Below are positions 1-11,413 of a DNA stretch of 64,000 nucleotides, one piece after another. Position 1 is the stretch's first letter; each line of letters begins with the position of its first letter. Both the position numbers and the translations under genes were made by a program. Below the pieces are notes generated by a model. That model was given only the letters and a program-made list of their open reading frames with translations, did no database searches and was not told where the DNA came from. The stretch lies in contig SSBO01000013.1 of the NCBI GenBank assembly GCA_005281725.1, positions 1,521,142 through 1,585,141 of the forward strand, in the 5' to 3' direction. The DNA is from Wuchereria bancrofti (Eukaryota > Nematoda > Chromadorea > Rhabditida > Onchocercidae).

Positions 1-368
1 GCTATCTTCTTTTAAAGGAAATGAAAAAAAAAAGGAACGATAATGTATAGTTTAATCCACTTCAATAATTATTTAATTTTTATCTTTTGCTAAATTAATC
101 TTATCTGCTATCCACTGAATAATGAATATGATTAATTTCATAAATTCCAAAATTCAATTTTAACTCTATTTTTTTTTTTGTAATAAATACAAAATAAATT
201 ATTTAAGGTTTAAAAATCTATATTCATTTCCAATATCTCTATCCAAAATTATATTACTCCATGTTCTGTTATTCACATATTTTGTAATTTTGAAATTTAA
301 AATTGTCGAAAAAGTTATTTACTTTTAAAAAATTACTTTAATTCAATTAATTTAAACAATTAAATTAC

Positions 369-2414
369 CAAGTGCGTTACGCAAAGTTGTTTGAGCGAGC
401 AATTTTGTCGAGTATATGGCATCGTCAACGTTATTCACGGATGCAATCGGATCAGACGTACGAAAATAGACGACGGCATCAACAGATACCGTTACCGAAT
501 CTTTTGAAAGAATTTCTTGCGGAGGCACAGCATATGATACAACCCTTTAAAAAAAGTTTTTTTTTTTTTTTTTCACTTAATTAATTAATCAAAAGAAAAT
601 TGCAAACATTTTGATGATTAAATTTGTTTTTTTTTTTTTGACTTGCCTTTTTGATAAATTCTTTTTATTCCTTTCCTTTTCTTTCTTTTTATTGGATGAT
701 AAAATATATTTTGTATGTTTTTTATATTTATAAAAAACAACAAACAAAAAAATTGACGTGGCCTTTAGCTAAAGTTATTATAATCATATTTGAAGTATTA
801 GGTGATAATAAACTGAAAAAATGTTTATCCTTCCATTTTCATTTTTGCATAACGACACTTAAAAAATTGATATCATCTATAAAAGTGAACAATACTTCAA
901 TTTCTTCCTAATTCATAGAGAGAAGGGGAAAAAACGCAAGAATGAAAGGAAGAGAGAAAAAGACGAAAGCTTATTTAAATTTTCATAAATAGCAATAGTT
1001 TGGTGAAAAAAAAATGTAAAAATAAAATAAAGGAAACGAAAAAAAAAGAAAAGACGTCAGCATTTTCTTATTTCAAAAAACGAATTTTGAAGTATTCATT
1101 TCAGTATGCAATGCATTTGAGAATTGCTTGCTTGCTTATTCAATCGTAAAAAGATAATTCGAAAAAGAAAAAAGAAAAAGAAAGAAAATTTGTTGAAATA
1201 TTTGCAAAAATTTTTTTGATAATAATATCATATAATTACCATTGATTAATGCAAGAAAATGTTAATAATACTAAATTAAGCATAAATAGTAAATTTTGTA
1301 TGATTTATTATGAAATTGCATAAAGAGGTGAAGAAATTATTTAAATCTTGCTTGATGATAAAATAATATTGCTTAGATATTTGTAAAAGAATTAAATTTA
1401 AATTAGTCTTAAATTTAAACATAATTAAATTTGTGAAGTCTAGATGACATAATAACTGACGAAAATATAATGATGATTTATTACTATTATTTTTTATCAT
1501 TATTAGTGTTATTATTGTTATCACCAGTTATTATTTTTAATTAGTACACCAACAATGTATTTATTTTCCTTAAAGACTAAAGCATAATTTAGAACTGACA
1601 ACTTTGTCTCAAATGATGATGATAAATTCATTTAGCTTTAAATAATAATAGTTGAAATTCATCAATTTTCGTCTACTCAAAATTAATAATTATTGAATAT
1701 CTAGTTCATTAAATAATTATTGAATGATTATTAAATATAAAATTAATAATTATTGAATATCTAACGAAGGATTCAAGGAGAAAAAACACGAAAAGTAAAA
1801 AATATGATCGTTTTCTGCTGAAAAATTAACTGTACAATGTAATGAAATCAATTGGTGTTAACTTATCATTTAATATCACAAATACAGAAAAGAATAATTT
1901 GTGATTTTATTTCTATTAAAAATGAAAAATAAAAAGAAAAAAAAACAAAAATGAATTTGAAGAGATAAAAATTAGATGACAAAGAGAGGAGAAAAAGTGA
2001 AAGAAGGGAGAGAAAAAACAAAATATGATTAAATCAACAGTGTTTTTTTTCGTGCATTTTTCGCATTGCATTACTTTTCCATCCGAGGAAATGAAATTTC
2101 AAGCTTTTCAATTTGATTACATTTGTTTGGAATGATTTGTATTTATTTTTATTTAGTAAATACTACTGTATGTGTCTCCGTTTCTCTTCTTTTCTCTTTT
2201 TTTCGTAGTGAAATTTATTTCTTTAAAAAATTTTGTCCAGTTTCTCAAACTAACTAAAAATTTCCATGTGATTATTAATAAATTTAATCATAAAAACATG
2301 GACTATAAATACTGAAGTAGTTGGCATTTGTCTTTTAGCAAAAGAGAGAGAGAGTTTAATTCTACTCTAAAAATTGACACATGTCGTCAACATGAAAAGA
2401 TTAAACAATTGAAC

Positions 2415-2446
<32 letters not shown>

Positions 2447-3745
2447 TATCATTCAGATAAATATTCATGCAAATTTTGAACATTTTTTGATGCATCAGAT
2501 TTGAATTAAATAATAAGGAATAATGTTTATTTCATATTTACAATTTGTTTCGTAATAAATTCACTGATATTTTAAAACTATAACTGTTGAAAATGATGAT
2601 GACTACAAGAATAAGCACTAGAAAATTCAAAAGAAAAGAAAAAAAAAGAAGCAAATAGTGCTGAATATTTTTAAAATAAAACAGATAACGGAACAGAAAA
2701 AAAAGTGAAATATGTTTTCATTTAAAGCTTAAAATTAAAAAAGTTCAAAATTCAAATGGATTGAGGTAGAACTACCTTAAACTGCTACCGTAATAATGTC
2801 TTCTTGTTACTGTTCATATTAATGTTGTACAATAGTGATACATACTGTAATAGAAATTATATTTGGAAAATGATTAAAAAAAATAACCTAAGATCAATTT
2901 TCCTGTATGTATCGATGCATGGTATGACAAATATCATTCCTGGTCCACGAGCGCCACCAAAAACAAGTCGACCAATTCGAAATATTACTACCCTTTCGTA
3001 CTCTTTGATGACCTATAGAATTATTTTAATTATTAAATAATTCATTTCATATAAGTATTTTCAACTTAATTTTTTAAAAACTATTCTCACTGATTTCCTA
3101 TCGATCTAATAAATGTTACTAGAAAAAATTCAAATGAGAAAGTTTAGAGGAATTTTTCTAATATCAAATCTAAATTTTAACTGTTATTGATTATTGTTAA
3201 ACAATAATTAATTGAACTGCTAATCAGTTGTGAAATAAAGTCTGCGAGGAAGAAATTAGCATATTTACTTTTAAGCAAACACACATAGAAAATGGAAAGG
3301 TAATTATGATTAGAATCCATGAAAGCACTAAAAGTGCATAACCAAATATGGTACCAATTGTTTCATAATCCGGTGGTACATCCTGAAATCCATTTCAGTA
3401 GTATTATGGAAAAGGAAAAGTAAACAGTTAGATATTGTTAAGAAGCGAAAAATATACTATTCCAGAATTTCGAAAGTTTTTCTTTTATTCCGGAAAACCA
3501 ATACATATCGTAAAATTATTTATTGTGATCAAAAACATTTTTTGGGATTTAATAAAAAGTGTACCGTAACACTGCATAATAGTGCTTATTATAATATTTA
3601 GAAAAAGAAAAAAAAAGAAATTGAAAAAATTTACACTTACCTGATTAGAGGAAGGTGTTACCCATTGTGGGTCCGTCCGGGCATTTTTTGATGACATCGA
3701 CCCGTTGGAACCCAATTCCGTCTTAATATAGTATTTTGATCCGTT
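369..3745 (-). CDS. Stomatin-family (band 7/SPFH) membrane protein, four exons, partial at both ends
   Basis: Exons in transcript order: 3641-3745, 3269-3382, 2888-3012, 369-544; the codon phases agree at every junction. The first visible exon encodes a polar N-terminal stretch. The second begins [10 protein letters not shown] and carries one hydrophobic hairpin segment ending [11 protein letters not shown]. The third reads [13 protein letters not shown] and [15 protein letters not shown]. The fourth has [20 protein letters not shown] and [15 protein letters not shown]. This is the stomatin signature in the usual order: membrane hairpin, then the start of the SPFH domain. Family members (C. 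elegans MEC-2, UNC-1 and STO proteins) sit on the inner face of the plasma membrane and regulate ion channels. Donor gtaat follows 369, so the rest of the SPFH domain lies beyond base 1. The start codon exon was not found; it should lie above 3745. Which paralogue it is cannot be settled here. Confidence 0.93.
545..2887 (-). other. Long intron of the stomatin-family gene
   Basis: No coding exon is seen between the third and fourth recognised exons. The stretch is AT-rich and holds a run of ATT triplets at about 2417-2446. It also has an exact 25-bp direct repeat at 1679-1703 and 1739-1763, spaced 60 bp. Short open frames here (651-911 plus, 1276-1524 minus) are low-complexity and not credible genes. 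Confidence 0.7.
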
Positions 3746-4889
3746 CTAAAAAATTTAAAAATAATATATTGGAACAAATACATAAAATGATAACATTATT
3801 GCAATAAATAATTGAAAAATTCAAAAGCGAAAGATCAATAAATAATTAATGATTATTAAGTCTAAAATAATTACACAGCAGTGAAATAAATTAAGCATAT
3901 GAAAAGCCTAAAGATTATTCAAAATATTTATATGAATTTAGCATTATTTTATTACACTTTAGAATTTTTTAACCCTTATTGAACCCTTATGATTAATTAA
4001 CTGGAATGAAATTTACAAAAACTGGACACTAAGTAAAAGTAAATCTATATTATTCGATTTTAACCCTTATTAAATCGAACTATAGGGCTAATTTATTTAG
4101 CATGCTAGAATCAAAAAAAAACCCCCATTATTTTAAGACCTAAAATTTGTTGTAAACCAATTCATCTCATAAATAATCCTTAGTACACACATAATTTTAC
4201 GTTATATTAACACTTGTCGGATACAAATCGCTAACTTTATAAGTTATTATAAATTGTCAACAAATTAATAAAATAAAAGTTAATGAATTAATTAATCCAT
4301 ATGACTGTTAGGCAATCTATTATTGTAAAAAATAAATTCTTACATTATATTATAATGAAGAAGGATTATCTTTTTATATTCCTTTTTTAGTTTTCATTTT
4401 TATTAATTCAAAAATTATCATAAATAATTGATCCTTAATATACATATAATTAATTCATAATTAAAACCGACAAGTTAAATTGCTAACAGTAAATTATTAA
4501 AACAAAAAAACTTTTTTAACGAGTAGAAATAATCTCTCTTTTACGATAATAAAGTTATTTCGATTTTCGAATAAATTTTTATTATGTATATGAAATTTTC
4601 AATTCAAAAAAAAAAATTACTTTTTAAAATTTCATATTCAAATATAGTTTGCCAAACATATTCTTCATTATGGAATAAAAAACGTAGTAGCTAACATTTG
4701 AAAAGAAAGTTAACATTTTATTTAAAAAAGAGGGGAAAAACTAAATAAATAAACAAATAAACAAGCATTTAAGTTTGACATTAAAATATCCACCATTTTA
4801 ATCTTAAATTTGCAATTAATTCTGTTTTAATTCAAAAAAGAAATCAAAATGGTATTATCATTTAATAAATTTTGCTATAAGTTTAATAA
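3746..4889. other. AT-rich non-coding stretch 5' of the visible stomatin exons
   Basis: No exon, RNA gene or clear element was recognised. The missing first exon or exons of the stomatin-family gene should lie here or further right, so part of this is probably intron. Confidence 0.5.
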
Positions 4890-5807
4890 AATATGTAATT
4901 ATAATATTTTTAATAATGTTTAAAAAAAAATAAAAATAATGGATATTTTTTGAAAAATAATTACTAATAAAATAATAACACAAAATTAATGATTACTAAT
5001 AACCAATTAATTCAATAATAAAATCAAAAATTAATAATTAGTAAAAATAAACAAATTTTGAAAGAAGTCAAAATAACGAATGATGGTGTTATGTTTATAT
5101 TTATGTATGCACATAAAGAGGTAGAAAAAGCCTTTAAAAGCTCCTCCTAAAATCAATCAAATTATTTTTAGATTCTCTTTGGCATTTTAGCGCTTAGCTA
5201 AAATATACTACGAAGAAAATTATTTCGTAAGTATAATGTTGAGATGAATGATATCAAATTGAAATTTGAGAAAATGGAAAAAAAAAGTGAAAAAAAAAAG
5301 GATGCGAAGAAATATACACTCTTAAATTTTCATCCTTGTTAGAATGAAAAAAAATGTAAATAAATAAACGAAATTATTTATTTTTAAATAACTGAAAAAA
5401 AAACCGGAAAAGAATAAAAATGAAAATGAAATAATAAAAATATAATTTTGAAAAGAAAAAAAGAAAGAAAAACAATTAAAATTGAATAAAGTTAAAACAA
5501 AAAAGAAGGAATAATTTAAACCTTAGAAAGATCAATTGTAGATTTAAAAATACTTTAATTTATTTAATCAATAAATAAAATGCATAAATAATATATTTCT
5601 GTTCTATTAATCTAAGATTTGTCATCTTTTTTTTCAAAAATTTTACTAAAATCACTTATCAAATGTTAGCTTTAAGTTATTAGCTTATCATAGTAAAACT
5701 AAAAGTAACAGTAAAAAAACGAATGAAATTTGAGAAAACATTGCTTTTAGGTAGAAGAAAAGAATTTTAACATTACTTCATCAATACTAAATATATAAAT
5801 GAATTTA

Positions 5808-6045
5808 GTAGAAGGAGGAAGAAGAGAAGAAGAAGAGAGGGAGAAAAGAAGAAGAGAGGAAGAAGGGAGGAAGAAGAGAAAAAGAGAGGAAGAAGACAGG
5901 AAGAAAAGAAGAAGAGAGGAAGAAGAGAAGAATGGAGGAAGAAGAGTGGAAGAACAGAAGAAGAAGAGAGGAAGAAAGGAGAAAGAAGAGAAGAAGAAGA
6001 GAGGAAGAAGAGAGGAAGAGGGAGGAAAAATGAAGAGATAAATAA
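5808..6045 (+). repeat. Long polypurine (GAA/GAGGAA) tract
   Basis: About 235 bases almost entirely purine on the plus strand, built from GAA, GGAA and GAGA units. The matching tract in the second copy (10974-11080) is less than half as long, so it has expanded or contracted. Open frames of 80-114 codons on both strands arise only from composition. A second shorter purine tract lies at about 6163-6247. Confidence 0.9.
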
Positions 6046-6162
6046 GTATAAGGCTGCGGCGATATTTTCCTATTTCCGCCAATCCTTTCAAAAAGCCTTT
6101 TTATAAGGGAGACTTCATTCTTCATCGATTTCATGAAATTTGATTAGATGGAATAATGAAAG
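6046..6162. other. Conserved GC-richer block between two polypurine tracts
   Basis: This block is well conserved between the two segmental copies (about 11088-11200 in the other). It includes gctgcggc, gccaatcctttcaaaaagcc and, on the minus strand, a TATAAAAAGG-like motif that is not conserved in copy 2. Minus-strand frames read through it but run into the purine tract. Function unknown; possibly the core of an old repeat element. Confidence 0.4.
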
Positions 6163-7567
6163 AGTGATAGGGAGGAAGAGAGAGAAGGAAGAAGGGAGAG
6201 GAAGAAAGACAGAGAGGGAGAGAGAGGGACGGAAAGAAGGAAAAATATGCTTTATGATGAGATGAAAATTGAAATATACAAATCATATATGTTATAGTAT
6301 GATGAGTCAATAAAATGAGCTAAAAGCTACAATAAGCAAAAATAAATAAATAAACGAGTAAATAAATAAATAAGAATTGTATAAATCGAAAAAAAAAGGG
6401 AGAAGAAGAACTTAATAAATCAAAATTATAAGTTTATATTTTATTAAAAAAATTTGAAAAAAATTTTTTTTTAATTATAGCATAATTGAATACAGAATTA
6501 AATGCATTACCGTATGCATAAAACATGTGAAAATACTAAAATACAGGTAAAAAGAAAAGGCAGGAGAGAGAGAGGGGCGGCATAAGAGGGAGAGAGAAAT
6601 AGTGAAGAAAATAATTTAAATCAAATTTACACCGAAAAGAATGAAGTGATTGCATGATATTTTATTTTTCCGCCTTCTGTTTTTATGTTTCTGTTTTTTA
6701 TCAAATACATTTTCAACAGTTCTTAATTGCCTTTACTATCTGTTTTTTTCTTTTATTTTGACTAATTATTATTTTACATTAGTATAATAAGTGATATAAT
6801 TATGTTAATCAGATCATTATTTATTTTTGTTAATTAAAATGCATTCATTAAAACATATCACATTATCTAAATGAATCATTTTTAATAATTTAATTAAATT
6901 GATTACAACAGGTATTAATTCATTTCATACATCAGCAATAAACATTACATTTCTTTATCAATATATTGATAAATTTTAAAATATATCATTCCATCAGCTT
7001 ATCAATATTGTAATATATTATCATATCATTCATGAAAATAACAACTGCAATAATTGTAAAATTAATTTGTATTTATTTGTTTTTTCCCATGCAAAAAAAA
7101 GTTATGACAAAATTTTAAATGAGATAAACAAAATTCATCATGAAAATTTAATCAACAATTTTTTCTTAAGGTTAAATTAATGATATAATTATGATATGAT
7201 GATATAATTAAGTTTTTTCGATATTAAATTTTGTATGTAACTTTCTCATTCCTTTTTTTGCAAAAAAAATTTTACTGCTTTTTAATTTCAATAAAGTTAT
7301 TTTTAATTTTATCTTTTTTATTGATGGTATTCATTATATATTTTTTTTTCTTGAAAATTTCTGCTACATTTTTTAACATAAATTAAATTTCAACGTTTAA
7401 TAAACAAAACTTCGTTTATTTTTAAAATAAAAAATAAAAGTAAGAATTATGTCATTTTAATTTGTATTATTTGCTGTAATTTTATTTCTTATTATATCAT
7501 CAGAAATAATAATAAACTAAAAAATATTATCATAAAAATAAGTGGTAAATCTTGAAAGATTGTCAAT

Positions 7568-9786
7568 GTATCAATAATTTAACTTTTTCATGTTTATTAA
7601 GAAAAAAAAATTCTGCTGTTAATTTAAATGATTAATTTAAATAATATAACTGTCGAAACAAAAATACAAATAGAGCGAAGAAGGATGCATGAATTTATAA
7701 TTGCAATTGGATTGAAATTAAAACTGAATTGAGATTAAAATTCAACTGAAAAAAAAAGCATACATCAAAATGGAATTAAAAGTGAAGATTAGTTAGAAAG
7801 AAGAAATGTGAAAACTTTGCAAAATCTTTCCTTTTTTGTGTGTGTTCAGGAAATTATAATAAAATCACATATTGAGAATGGAAGAAAATATAATTGAAAA
7901 TGAAAAAAAAAAATAATTATTTGACTGATTTTCTGCATAAAAGTATTTCATGATCATTAGCAAATGCTTGTTTTAATTTGAAATGTTGATAATTTTTTAA
8001 ATTTTATTAAATGTTATAGTTCTAAAATACAAGTTTTTGAATATATTTTTTCTATAATTTTTTTGCGAAAAAAGAAAAAAAAGAGATTTTGCTGATAGAA
8101 GGAAAAGTTATATGAAAATTAAAAGGGGGAGAAAGAGAGATAAAAAAAGAGAGAGGAAAAAGTAAGAAATGATGAAAAACATCATGCATAAGAAGAATTA
8201 AAATCAATTTTTCTTAGCAAATTTTTGAGAAGTTTCAAATGAGCAAAAATTAAAGGAAAAAAAATGAAAAGAAAATGAAAATTTTAGCTTAACTCAGATA
8301 AGATAAATGGAAGAGAAAAAGAAAATGTACCTTTGCATTAAACCAAATTTATTTTTTTCAAATCTTTCTTTAAACTTTTTTTTTAGAAAAAAAGAAAAAA
8401 TAAAAAATGGAATAAAATGAAACAGAAAGAAAAAAGTTCAATTGTCCTTTTTTTTACTTTTCTAAATCACACTTCTCTTTTAATTGCATTTTTTTTTCGC
8501 CCCAAAATGAGCGATTTTATTTTAATTGAAACATTTTGAAAAGTGGTGAACAACTTTTGCGCCTTTCATCTTTCCTTTTTTTGTTCTTTATTTATTTGCT
8601 TTATTTATTTATTATTATTTTTTTTTCATAAATTCATTTCTTTATACAATGATCGTTTTATCCACTTTTCTTATTTTTTCTATTTTTTATTTTTAAAGCA
8701 AGCATTTTGATTTTAAGTATATTTATGCAATGATGAAAATAAGACACTGACAATTACTATTCGAAGGCTTTTACTATTTTCATTCCATTAAATTAAATTA
8801 TTATATTAAATTATATTAAAGCAACAATTTTTTCCTAATTTCAATATCATTTAATTTCCATAAGGAAATGTCTTTTCTTTTAATTTTCACTTTAGCTTTA
8901 TTTTTCACTTTTTATCATTTTCTAATTTTTCTTTTCTTCTTTTTTCTTCAAATTTTTTTTATTACTTTTGCAAACTAATTTGTTAAACTGAAATATTTAA
9001 ATCATTAACATATTGAAATGAAGTTATAATTAATTTCATGGAAAAATTAATTCAAAAATTAATTGATTAAAACTAATGGTAAGTTTTAGTAATATTATAA
9101 ATTGATGTAGTCTAGAAATAAATTAGCAAAATATTCTAGAAGACAAAACAATTGCAAAATGAAATTTAAAAAAAGACGAAAATTGTAAATATAAAATGAA
9201 GATTGAATTAAAGTTTCATTTCAAAACCATTTTATCATACACTTTTGAAGAAAATTTGACTTTTAATTAAAAATTTTTCTTCACTACTTAAATATGCAAT
9301 TATTATTTTACAATTTAACATATAAAACTTTTAATTAGCTGAAAAATTTCTCCTAAATTCATAGCGAGAATTTGATTTAGCCAATTAAAACTATTGCATA
9401 TTACATAGCTAATTAATAAAACTAACTGTAAATGGCAAATATGAGTAATTGTAGATAGTATATAAATTCAATCTCTCTTATCTTCTCTTCAACAACAAAC
9501 ATTTTAAATTTCTATTCCTTTTTTCCTTTATTTCTTTCTTTCTTTTTTTACTTTTAAATATTTCATGGAAAAAAAGCTAGAAAACAAGGTAAAAAAAAAC
9601 AAAAGAAATAGAAAAATTTTTTGAAAACAAAAAGAGAAAGAGTAGAAATTTTGAAAATTATTTTATGAAAAGAAGAAGAAAATAAAAAAAGAAAGAATAA
9701 AAATGATAGGAAGAGAATAAATAAACAAATAAATAAATAAACAAGTAAGAAGAAAGTAAAAAAGATGATAAAGAAGGAAAAAACAA
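7568..9786. repeat. Contig-end duplicate of 15724-17942 (assembly artefact)
   Basis: The 2219 bases before the N at 9787 appear identical to the 2219 bases after the N at 15723 (constant offset 8156; both ends checked). Identity this close in AT-rich intergenic DNA, ending exactly at N joins, indicates one locus assembled twice. The content is non-coding. Confidence 0.9.
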
Positions 9787-9787
9787 N
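9787..9787. other. Single-N contig join
   Basis: One ambiguous base separates sequence that continues at 15724 from an unrelated LTR-like start at 9788. Further single-N joins of the same kind are at 11414, 15723, 42455, 45514, 47158 and 63277. Confidence 0.95.
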
Positions 9788-10239
9788 TGATAGTCATCCT
9801 TTGGCAAGCTACAATATTAAAACCCACCTCTTACTATATAAAGAGTAAAGACCATTTGATAGCTCCTTACTTAATAATCATGCTCTTGTTGCAAGTCAAT
9901 GCCCACTATATAAGGATTTAAAACCTTTGTCTCAATCAGTTCTAACAGTTTTTTCCTTACCAGTAAGCTACGATTCGGCTGCTCTCCCTCTCCCTCAATT
10001 CAATTCATTTCACCATCAATATATTCGTTCATCCATTTCCTTCATCAAATTCGTAGATACTCTACGAAATATCAGTATTGTTGCTATAGATTAATATCTA
10101 TATATTGTGGGTGTTAGCCAAATAAAATCGTTAAAACAAATCTTTCTCATTCAACGCATTCATCTACTACAATAACAAACAAGGAAGGACTTTGAGCACA
10201 TGGAAGTTATATTCAGACTGAACCCTAACTTTCACAACA
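9788..10239 (+). mobile_element. Probable solo LTR of a retrotransposon
   Basis: The segment begins TG at the contig edge and ends in a CA dinucleotide near 10236-10239, where homology to segmental copy 1 starts. Inside are TATA boxes (tatataaag near 9835, tatataagg near 9907) and an initiator-like tcagtt at about 9936. An AATAAA at 10121-10126 is followed by a CA-rich tail. It is less AT-rich than its surroundings and absent from copy 1 at the matching point (about 4890). These are the marks of an LTR in plus orientation. No primer-binding site or gag/pol follows, so it is a solo LTR, or the 3' LTR of an element missing from the assembly. The family (BEL/Pao or Gypsy) cannot be decided. Confidence 0.65.
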
Positions 10240-11413
10240 TATATACTTATAATATTTTTAATAATATTTAAAAAAAATAAAAATAATGGATAAATATTTT
10301 CTGAAAAATAGTCACTAATAAAATGATGAAAAAAAAAGCTCTTCCTAAAATCAATTTTGGCGCTTAGCTAAAATATACTACGAAGAAAATTATTTTGTAA
10401 GTATAGTGGAGATGAATGATATCAAATTGAAATTTGAGAAATTGGAAAAAAAGTGAAAAAAAGAGGAATGCGAATAAATATACACTCTTAAATTCTCATC
10501 TTTGTTAGATTAAAAAAAAGGAAAAGAAATGTAAATAAATAAATGAAAAATAAATAATTAAAAAAAACCGGAAAAGAAAATGAAAATGCCATAATAAAAA
10601 TATAATTTTGAAAGGAAAAAAGGAAAGAAAAACAATTAAAATTGAATAAAGTTAAAACAAAGAAGAAGGAATAATTTAAACCTCAGAAAGAAAAATTGTA
10701 GATTTCAAAACATACTTTTTTAATTTATTTAATCAATCAATAAAGTGCATAAATATTGATGAATGTTTTATTAATCTAAGATTTGTCATCTTTTTTTTGA
10801 AAATTTTACTAAAATCATTTATTAAATGTTAACTTTAAGTTACTAGCTATCATAGCTAGTAAAACTAAAAGTAGTAATAAAAAAAAGTGAATGAAATTTG
10901 AGAAAATATTACTTTTAGGTAGAAGAAAAGAATTTTAACATTCATCAATACTAAATATATAAATTTTAATTTAGAAGGTAAGGAATTTAGAAGATAGAAG
11001 GAAAAAGAAGAGAGGAAGAAGAGAAAAAGAAGGGAGAAAGAAGGGAGGAAGAAGGGAGGAAGAAGGAAAGACGAAGAAACAAATAAATATAAGGCTGCGG
11101 CAATATTTTCCTATTTCAGCCAATCCTTTCAAAAAGCCTCTTTGTAAGGAAAGCTTCATTCTTCATCGATTTCGTGAAATTTGATTAAATGGAATAATGA
11201 AAGAGTGATAGGGAGGAAAAAGGGAGAGGAAGAAAGATAGAGAGGGAGAGAGAGGGATGGGAAGAAGGAAAAATGTGCTTTATGATGAGGTGGAAATTGA
11301 AATATAAAAATCATGTATGTTATATTATGATGCGTCAATAAAATGAGCTAAAAGCTAAAATAAGCAAAAATAAATAAATAAATAAGAATTGTATAAATCA
11401 AAAAAAAGAGAAA
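9889..11413. repeat. Contig-end duplicate of 11415-12939 (assembly artefact)
   Basis: The 1525 bases before the N at 11414 repeat as 11415-12939 at a constant offset of 1526, including the inner part of the LTR, the purine tract and two short minus-strand frames. It is an unmerged contig overlap rather than a tandem duplication. Confidence 0.92.

Larger units (their letters stand above)
4890..8650. repeat. Segmental duplication, copy 1
   Basis: About 3.8 kb that aligns, with scattered substitutions and small indels, to 10240-15452 (after removing the artefactual repeat inside that copy). Shared landmarks in the same order are the gctaaaatatactacg block (5198 and 10370), the polypurine tract (5808 and 10974), the gctgcggc block (6052 and 11093) and a distal block ending tttatacaat (8641 and 15443). 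No conserved reading frame links the copies, so it is non-coding or a decayed element. Confidence 0.75.

Noticed and set aside
372..584. 70-codon plus-strand frame
   Set aside because: It is the antisense shadow of a stomatin exon on the minus strand, which has a clear family match.
5747..6134. Frames of 80-114 codons on both strands
   Set aside because: Produced by the polypurine tract (Glu/Arg/Lys on plus, Ser/Leu/Phe on minus); no start context or domain.
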